Under the pieces are notes generated by a model. It worked only from the letters and a program-made list of their open reading frames with translations. It was not told where the DNA came from and did not search any database. Position numbers and translations under genes: made by a program. 64,000 bases of DNA from contig NZ_NVOY01000009.1 in assembly GCF_002551005.1 (NCBI RefSeq), forward strand, positions 27,958-91,957. Direction: 5' to 3'. Shown here piece after piece: positions 59,379-64,000 of the stretch (position 1 is its first letter; each line of letters opens with the position of its first letter). The DNA comes from Bacillus pseudomycoides. GTDB lineage: Bacteria; Bacillota; Bacilli; Bacillales; Bacillaceae_G.

Positions 59379-62099
59379 CTATTTCAAGTTTACCCCTCTT
59401 TTATATACAATTGTTTTCTTCTTTTCTGACTTCCCAGTTAGTAAAGATCCTACTAATAAAAATGTTGGAATAGAAGAAAGTCCAACAATTAAGAGCCAAT
59501 CTTTCGCTTGAATTGGCATCGTACTAAAAATCGGTTGCAACGGCGGATAATAGATCACTACTAGCATGAGTAAAATCGAAAGAATTACCGCTCCTACTAA
59601 GTACATATTTCCAAATGGATTACGGTGAAAGACAGAATGCTCACTGCGGCAATCAAATACATGAATAAGCTGAGCTAACACAAGTGTTGCAAAGGCAACT
59701 GTTTGCGCATACTTTAATTCATTTGGATGTTGATTGTATGCAATGATAAATGCTAAGAGTGTCATCGCACCGATTAAAAAGCCACGGCTCACAATTTTCC
59801 ATGCAAGCCCTCTCGCAAATACCCCTTCTTTTGGATGACGTGGTTTTCTTCGCATCACATCACCTTCTGCCGCATCAAGTCCGAGCGCCATTGCTGGCAA
59901 ACCATCTGTTACTAAATTCACCCATAAGATTTGAATGGGTACGAGCGGCAATGGCAATGCTAATATCATTGCAAATAGCATAACTAAAATTTCGCCAACA
60001 TTAGACGCTAATAAATAACGAATAAATTTACGAATGTTTTCGTAAATATTTCTTCCTTCTTTAATTGCCGCTTTTATAGTAGCAAAATTATCATCTAATA
60101 ACACAAGAGATGATGCTTCTTTCGCAACGTCCGTCCCAGTAACCCCCATCGCCACACCAATATCAGCTGCTTTTATAGCAGGAGCATCGTTCACACCATC
60201 GCCGGTCATTGCCACAATATGATCTTTATTTTGCAGCGCCTTCACAATTTTTAATTTATGTTCTGGAGAAACACGTGCAAAGACATATGTTTCATCAACA
60301 ATATCTTCTAATTCTTCAACCGACATGTTTGCAAGTTCGATTCCCTCTACAACACGACCGCCATGTGGTAAAATCCCAAGTTGCTCAGCGATCGCCATCG
60401 CTGTTACTTTATGGTCGCCTGTAATCATAATTGTTTTAATACCCGCATCTTTACATTCTTGCACCGCTTGCTTCACTTCCGGTCTTGGCGGATCAATCAT
60501 TCCTTGCAATCCAATAAACATTAAATCTTGTTCTGCTTCTCGTTCACTTTGTAAATGATCTGTTGTTTTTAATGGTTTAAATGCAATTGCAATTGTACGA
60601 AGTGCTTGACTTCCTAAATGATGAATCGCCGCTTGTACTTCATTTCGATACAATTCTGTTAACGGTTGCTGTTTATTTCCCCATAAAATAGTTTGACTCA
60701 TTTGTAATAAAACATCAGGTGCTCCCTTTGTTACTACAAATTTTTTCCCTGCCTTGTCACGAACGATTACACTCATCATTTTCCTCGTTGAATCAAATGG
60801 AAATTCGTGAATGACTTCAAATTGATCCTTTATCCCTTCTCTTGAAATACCAGCCTTCATCGCTGCCACAACGAGTGCACCTTCTGTCGGATCACCATCT
60901 AATACATATGTTTTTTTCTTTTTCACGATATTTGCGTTGTTACATAGGCATCCAAATGTGAGAAGCTGATATAAAGAACGAGCCGCTGGCGGATTTATTT
61001 TCTTATCATCTTTCATAAATTCGCCTTTTGGTTCATAGCCTTGCCCCGTTACATTCCACGTTTCACCATTCGACCATACATGTGTGACCATCATTTTATT
61101 TTGCGTCATTGTCCCTGTTTTGTCCGAACAAATGACAGATGCGCATCCTAAAGTTTCAACCGCAGGTAGCTTTCTTACAATTGCTTTTTTCTTAATCATC
61201 CGTTGCACACCGAGTGAGAGTGCTACTGTCACAATGGCTGGCAATCCTTCAGGAATCGCTGCAACGGCAAGCGAAACACCCGCTAAAAACATATGATACA
61301 TTTCATTTCCTTGATAAACACCAACTAATACAACGAGTGCCGTTAAAATTAATGCAACGATAATTAAAATTTTGCCTAGCTGCTCAAGTCTTCTCTGCAG
61401 CGGCGTTTCATTTTGCTCTGCATTTTGCAACATATTTGCAATTTGTCCCATTGCTGTATTCATTCCTGTTCCAATAACAACTCCAATACCGGATCCCCTC
61501 GTAATCATCGTTCCCATGAATGCCATATTTGTTTGATCACCAATTGAAACATCAACACCTTGCAGAACATCAATTCTCTTTTGGACCGGCACTGATTCTC
61601 CAGTTAATGCTGACTCTTCAATATATAGACTTGAAGCTTCAATGAGACGTACATCCGCACCGATACGATCCCCGCTTGAAAATTTAATAATATCTCCAAG
61701 CACAAGACCTTTCGAAGGAATCTTCATCCACTTCCCATTTCGAAGTACGGTTACTTGCGGAGCAGCAAGCTCTTTTAATGCTTCCAGTGATTTTTCTGCT
61801 TTTCTCTCTTGAAAAAAGCCAAGAATTCCATTGATAATGACAATTGCCACAATCGCAATTGCATCCACATATTCTCCTAAAAAAGCAGAAATAATTGTTG
61901 CTCCAAACAAAACAAGTACCATAAAATCTTTAAATTGCGCCAAGAACACAAGAAGTGCAGAAGGCCGCTTTGCTTCTTGTAATTCGTTTGGGCCGAGTTT
62001 TTTCAGCCGTATTTCCACCTCTTGCTCCGTCAATCCTGTTTTTACATTTGTATTCGTTTGCTCTTCTACTTCATGTGCACGCAGTTCATACCAATTCAT
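59379..62099 (-). CDS. yloB: Calcium-transporting P-type ATPase (SERCA-like, YloB)
   Basis: A type IIA cation pump. The phosphorylation motif DKTGT has Asp326, the actuator loop has TGES at 166-169, and PEGLP (283-287) sits in transmembrane helix 4 where calcium ligands lie. The hinge is TGDGVNDAPA. Ten membrane helices are predicted, with four in the C-terminal region. The length is 906 residues. AGGAGG lies upstream of the ATG. In B. subtilis the orthologue YloB is induced during sporulation, and calcium transport may serve spores. It diverges from rqcH. Confidence 0.94.
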   Translation of the reverse strand: MNWYELRAHEVEEQTNTNVKTGLTEQEVEIRLKKLGPNELQEAKRPSALLVFLAQFKDFMVLVLFGATIISAFLGEYVDAIAIVAIVIINGILGFFQERKAEKSLEALKELAAPQVTVLRNGKWMKIPSKGLVLGDIIKFSSGDRIGADVRLIEASSLYIEESALTGESVPVQKRIDVLQGVDVSIGDQTNMAFMGTMITRGSGIGVVIGTGMNTAMGQIANMLQNAEQNETPLQRRLEQLGKILIIVALILTALVVLVGVYQGNEMYHMFLAGVSLAVAAIPEGLPAIVTVALSLGVQRMIKKKAIVRKLPAVETLGCASVICSDKTGTMTQNKMMVTHVWSNGETWNVTGQGYEPKGEFMKDDKKINPPAARSLYQLLTFGCLCNNANIVKKKKTYVLDGDPTEGALVVAAMKAGISREGIKDQFEVIHEFPFDSTRKMMSVIVRDKAGKKFVVTKGAPDVLLQMSQTILWGNKQQPLTELYRNEVQAAIHHLGSQALRTIAIAFKPLKTTDHLQSEREAEQDLMFIGLQGMIDPPRPEVKQAVQECKDAGIKTIMITGDHKVTAMAIAEQLGILPHGGRVVEGIELANMSVEELEDIVDETYVFARVSPEHKLKIVKALQNKDHIVAMTGDGVNDAPAIKAADIGVAMGVTGTDVAKEASSLVLLDDNFATIKAAIKEGRNIYENIRKFIRYLLASNVGEILVMLFAMILALPLPLVPIQILWVNLVTDGLPAMALGLDAAEGDVMRRKPRHPKEGVFARGLAWKIVSRGFLIGAMTLLAFIIAYNQHPNELKYAQTVAFATLVLAQLIHVFDCRSEHSVFHRNPFGNMYLVGAVILSILLMLVVIYYPPLQPIFSTMPIQAKDWLLIVGLSSIPTFLLVGSLLTGKSEKKKTIVYKRGVNLK

Positions 62100-62168
62100 C
62101 TCGCCACCTACCTCCTGATTGCAGACATGCTCTAATGAAAGCTTATTCAGCCTCGTCCGAAAAAATGC

Positions 62169-62174
62169 TATAAT
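62169..62174 (+). promoter_or_regulatory. Extended -10 promoter of rqcH
   Basis: TGCTATAAT is an extended -10 element ending 30 bases before the rqcH GTG. The -35 position (TTCAGC at 62146-62151) is a poor match, which an extended -10 can compensate. It lies within 75 bases of the divergent ATPase start codon. Confidence 0.65.
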
Positions 62175-62203
62175 TAACTTTTAGTAAGAAAGGAGTGTTT
62201 GGC

Positions 62204-63913
62204 GTGGCATTCGATGGATTATATACAAGAGCAATCACACATGAAATTGCAAATTCTCTTCAAACAGGAAGAATTTCAAAAATATATCAACCGTCAAAAT
62301 ATGAAATTTTATTACATATTCGGGCAAACGGAAAAAATCAAAAATTACTTCTTTCCGCACACCCAACATATGCAAGGATGCATCTAACAACACAAAATTA
62401 TGACTCCCCTGCATTACCACCAATGTTTTGCATGCTTCTTCGCAAACATTTAGAAGGTGGATTCATTGAAAAGATTGAACAAATTGATTTAGAACGAATG
62501 ATTCAAATTACCATTCGCAGCCGTAATGAAATTGGTGATGAATCATTAAAAACATTAATCATTGAAATCATGGGGCGTCATAGCAATATCATTTTAGTAG
62601 ACTCTAAAACAAATATCATTTTGGATAGCTTAAAACACGTGTCTTTAGCGGTAAACCGTCACCGCACTGTATATGCCGGGGCTGAATATGTTGCACCACC
62701 AACGCAACAGAAAATCAATCCCCTGCAAATTGAAACGCAAGAAGAATTTATTCGACCGCTCGACTTTTTATCAGGAAATATGGATAAACAACTCGTAGGT
62801 GCTTTTACAGGAATCTCTCCATTATTTGCAAAAGAAGTAGTTGCAAAAGCTGGCATGGTAAATGAACATGCATTATCTGAAGCATTTTTCACATTACAAA
62901 AACCGCTCTTACAACATCAGTATACGCCTTCAATGATTACAGCAAATGGGAAAGAATTCTTTTATTTATTCACACTTTCACACTTAAAAGGTGAAGAGAA
63001 AACATTCTCATCTGTCAGCGAATTACTAGATCGATTCTTCTTCGGAAAAGCAGAGCGTGACCGTGTAAAACAACAGGCTCATGATTTAGAACGATTTATG
63101 CAAAATGAAAAAGCAAAAAATGAAAAGAAATTAATTAAATTGCAAAAAACATTAGAAGACGCGGGCAAAGCAGATAAATATCAATTGTTTGGTGAATTGC
63201 TTACAGCTAATATGTACGCAACGAAAAAAGGCGACAAAGAAATTGAAGTTATCAATTATTATGATGAAAATAGCAGCACTGTAAAGATTACTTTAGATCC
63301 ACTGCGCACACCATCAGAAAATGCACAGCGTTATTTCCAAAAATATCAAAAAGCAAAAAATTCTATCGCAATTGTTGAAGAACAAATCGAAAAAACAAAC
63401 GAAGAAATCTTTTACTTTGACAGTTTACTCCAACAAATGGAATCTGCTTCTTCTAAAGATATTGAAGAAATTCGCGAAGAACTAGCTGAAGAAGGATATA
63501 TGCGGAATCGCAAGGCGAAAAATGTAAAGAAGAAACCTGCAAAACCTATATTAGAAAAATATATTGCAAGTGACGGAACAGAGATTTTAGTCGGGAAAAA
63601 TAACAAACAAAACGATTATTTAACGAATAAACTTGCACGCCGGGATGAAATTTGGCTTCATACGAAAGACATTCCAGGATCACACGTAGTCATCCGCTCA
63701 TTAGAGCCAAATGACGAAACATTACTTGAAGCTGCAAAGCTCGCTGCTTACTTTAGTAAAGCAAAAGAATCGAGCTCAGTTCCAGTCGATTATACGAAAA
63801 TTCGTCATGTGAAAAAGCCGAGCGGAGCAAAACTTGGGTTTGTGACGTACGATAATCAGCAAACAGTATATGTAACACCAGATGCGGACACTGTGATGAA
63901 ATTAAAGGCTTAA
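62204..63913 (+). CDS. rqcH: Ribosome-associated quality control factor RqcH (NFACT family)
   Basis: RqcH binds stalled 50S-peptidyl-tRNA complexes and adds C-terminal alanine tails for degradation; the family is also known as FbpA/YloA. The NFACT-N domain covers about 1-200, a coiled coil follows (about 280-420), and the NFACT-R domain is at the C-terminus ([30 protein letters not shown]). The GTG at 62204 follows AAGGAG; the frame is open from 62195. It has 569 residues. Plus strand, with its own promoter and terminator. Confidence 0.94.
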   Translation: MAFDGLYTRAITHEIANSLQTGRISKIYQPSKYEILLHIRANGKNQKLLLSAHPTYARMHLTTQNYDSPALPPMFCMLLRKHLEGGFIEKIEQIDLERMIQITIRSRNEIGDESLKTLIIEIMGRHSNIILVDSKTNIILDSLKHVSLAVNRHRTVYAGAEYVAPPTQQKINPLQIETQEEFIRPLDFLSGNMDKQLVGAFTGISPLFAKEVVAKAGMVNEHALSEAFFTLQKPLLQHQYTPSMITANGKEFFYLFTLSHLKGEEKTFSSVSELLDRFFFGKAERDRVKQQAHDLERFMQNEKAKNEKKLIKLQKTLEDAGKADKYQLFGELLTANMYATKKGDKEIEVINYYDENSSTVKITLDPLRTPSENAQRYFQKYQKAKNSIAIVEEQIEKTNEEIFYFDSLLQQMESASSKDIEEIREELAEEGYMRNRKAKNVKKKPAKPILEKYIASDGTEILVGKNNKQNDYLTNKLARRDEIWLHTKDIPGSHVVIRSLEPNDETLLEAAKLAAYFSKAKESSSVPVDYTKIRHVKKPSGAKLGFVTYDNQQTVYVTPDADTVMKLKA

Positions 63914-63919
63914 AGACAA

Positions 63920-63953
63920 AAAGAGATGATTGCAATGATAATCATCTCTTTTT
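63920..63953 (+). terminator. Terminator of rqcH
   Basis: AAAGAGATGATT and AATCATCTCTTT form a perfect 12-bp stem with an 8-base loop followed by TTT. The remaining 47 bases to the window end show no feature. Confidence 0.9.
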
Positions 63954-64000
63954 CGTTCATTTTTTACACAATCCTTTTAGCTGTCAAATAATATAGACAC

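Noticed and set aside
62235-62423. Short minus-strand open frame within rqcH
   Set aside because: Lies inside a clear NFACT-N domain coding region.

Overview
The window is a low-GC Firmicutes chromosome segment from the Bacillus cereus group. Gene order, the sporulation gene spoVM, CodY, FapR, RemA and CodW-type HslV all point to Bacillus. The protein sequences look cereus-like but somewhat diverged from the B. cereus/anthracis core, so a basal member such as a B. cytotoxicus-like lineage is possible; that is inference from memory, not from a search. I count 59 protein genes, 57 on the minus strand and only rpmB and rqcH on the plus strand. No tRNA, rRNA, prophage, transposase, CRISPR array or secondary-metabolite locus is visible.

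Layout in the direction of transcription (right to left). 63.9-62.2 kb: rqcH (plus) diverges from a Ca2+ P-type ATPase gene. 59.3-57.2 kb: yicC-remA-gmk-rpoZ. 56.8-44.8 kb: coaBC-priA-def-fmt-rsmB-rlmN-prpC-prkC-rsgA-rpe. 44.7-43.3 kb: thiN, the 26-codon spoVM, and plus-strand rpmB, which diverges from asp23. 43.3-34.1 kb: asp23-fakA, recG, then the lipid operon fapR-plsX-fabD-fabG-acpP and rnc. 34.1-25.0 kb: smc-ftsY, ylxM-ffh-rpsP-khpA, rimM-trmD-rplS (co-translational targeting and ribosome biogenesis). 24.9-19.3 kb: signal peptidase, rbgA, rnhB, sucCD, dprA. 18.9-11.5 kb: topA-trmFO-xerC-hslV-hslU-codY. 11.1-1 kb: rpsB-tsf-pyrH-frr-uppS-cdsA-dxr-rseP-proS-polC; polC is cut by the left edge of the window.

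This is essentially the conserved housekeeping backbone known from B. subtilis, with differences. The fla/che operon that sits between codY and rpsB in B. subtilis is absent here. So are sdaAB-sdaAA (between fakA and recG), ylqD (between khpA and rimM) and ylqG/ylqH (between rnhB and sucC). Several regulators sit beside their targets: FapR with its own operator and the plsX/fabD/fabG genes, PrkC/PrpC with possible substrates RsgA and CodY, and an rplS gene with its own promoter and structured leader.

The least ordinary content is intergenic. Two families of short repeats (about 130-180 bp, hairpin-forming) recur. Family 1 has two full, mutually inverted copies plus two degenerate ones. Family 2 has one copy with 15-bp terminal inverted repeats, one diverged copy and a solo end. 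In two places a repeat edge supplies the stop codon of a gene (dprA, prkC). I did not find a convincing, previously undescribed biological system; the repeats and the operon-internal hairpins are the best leads.
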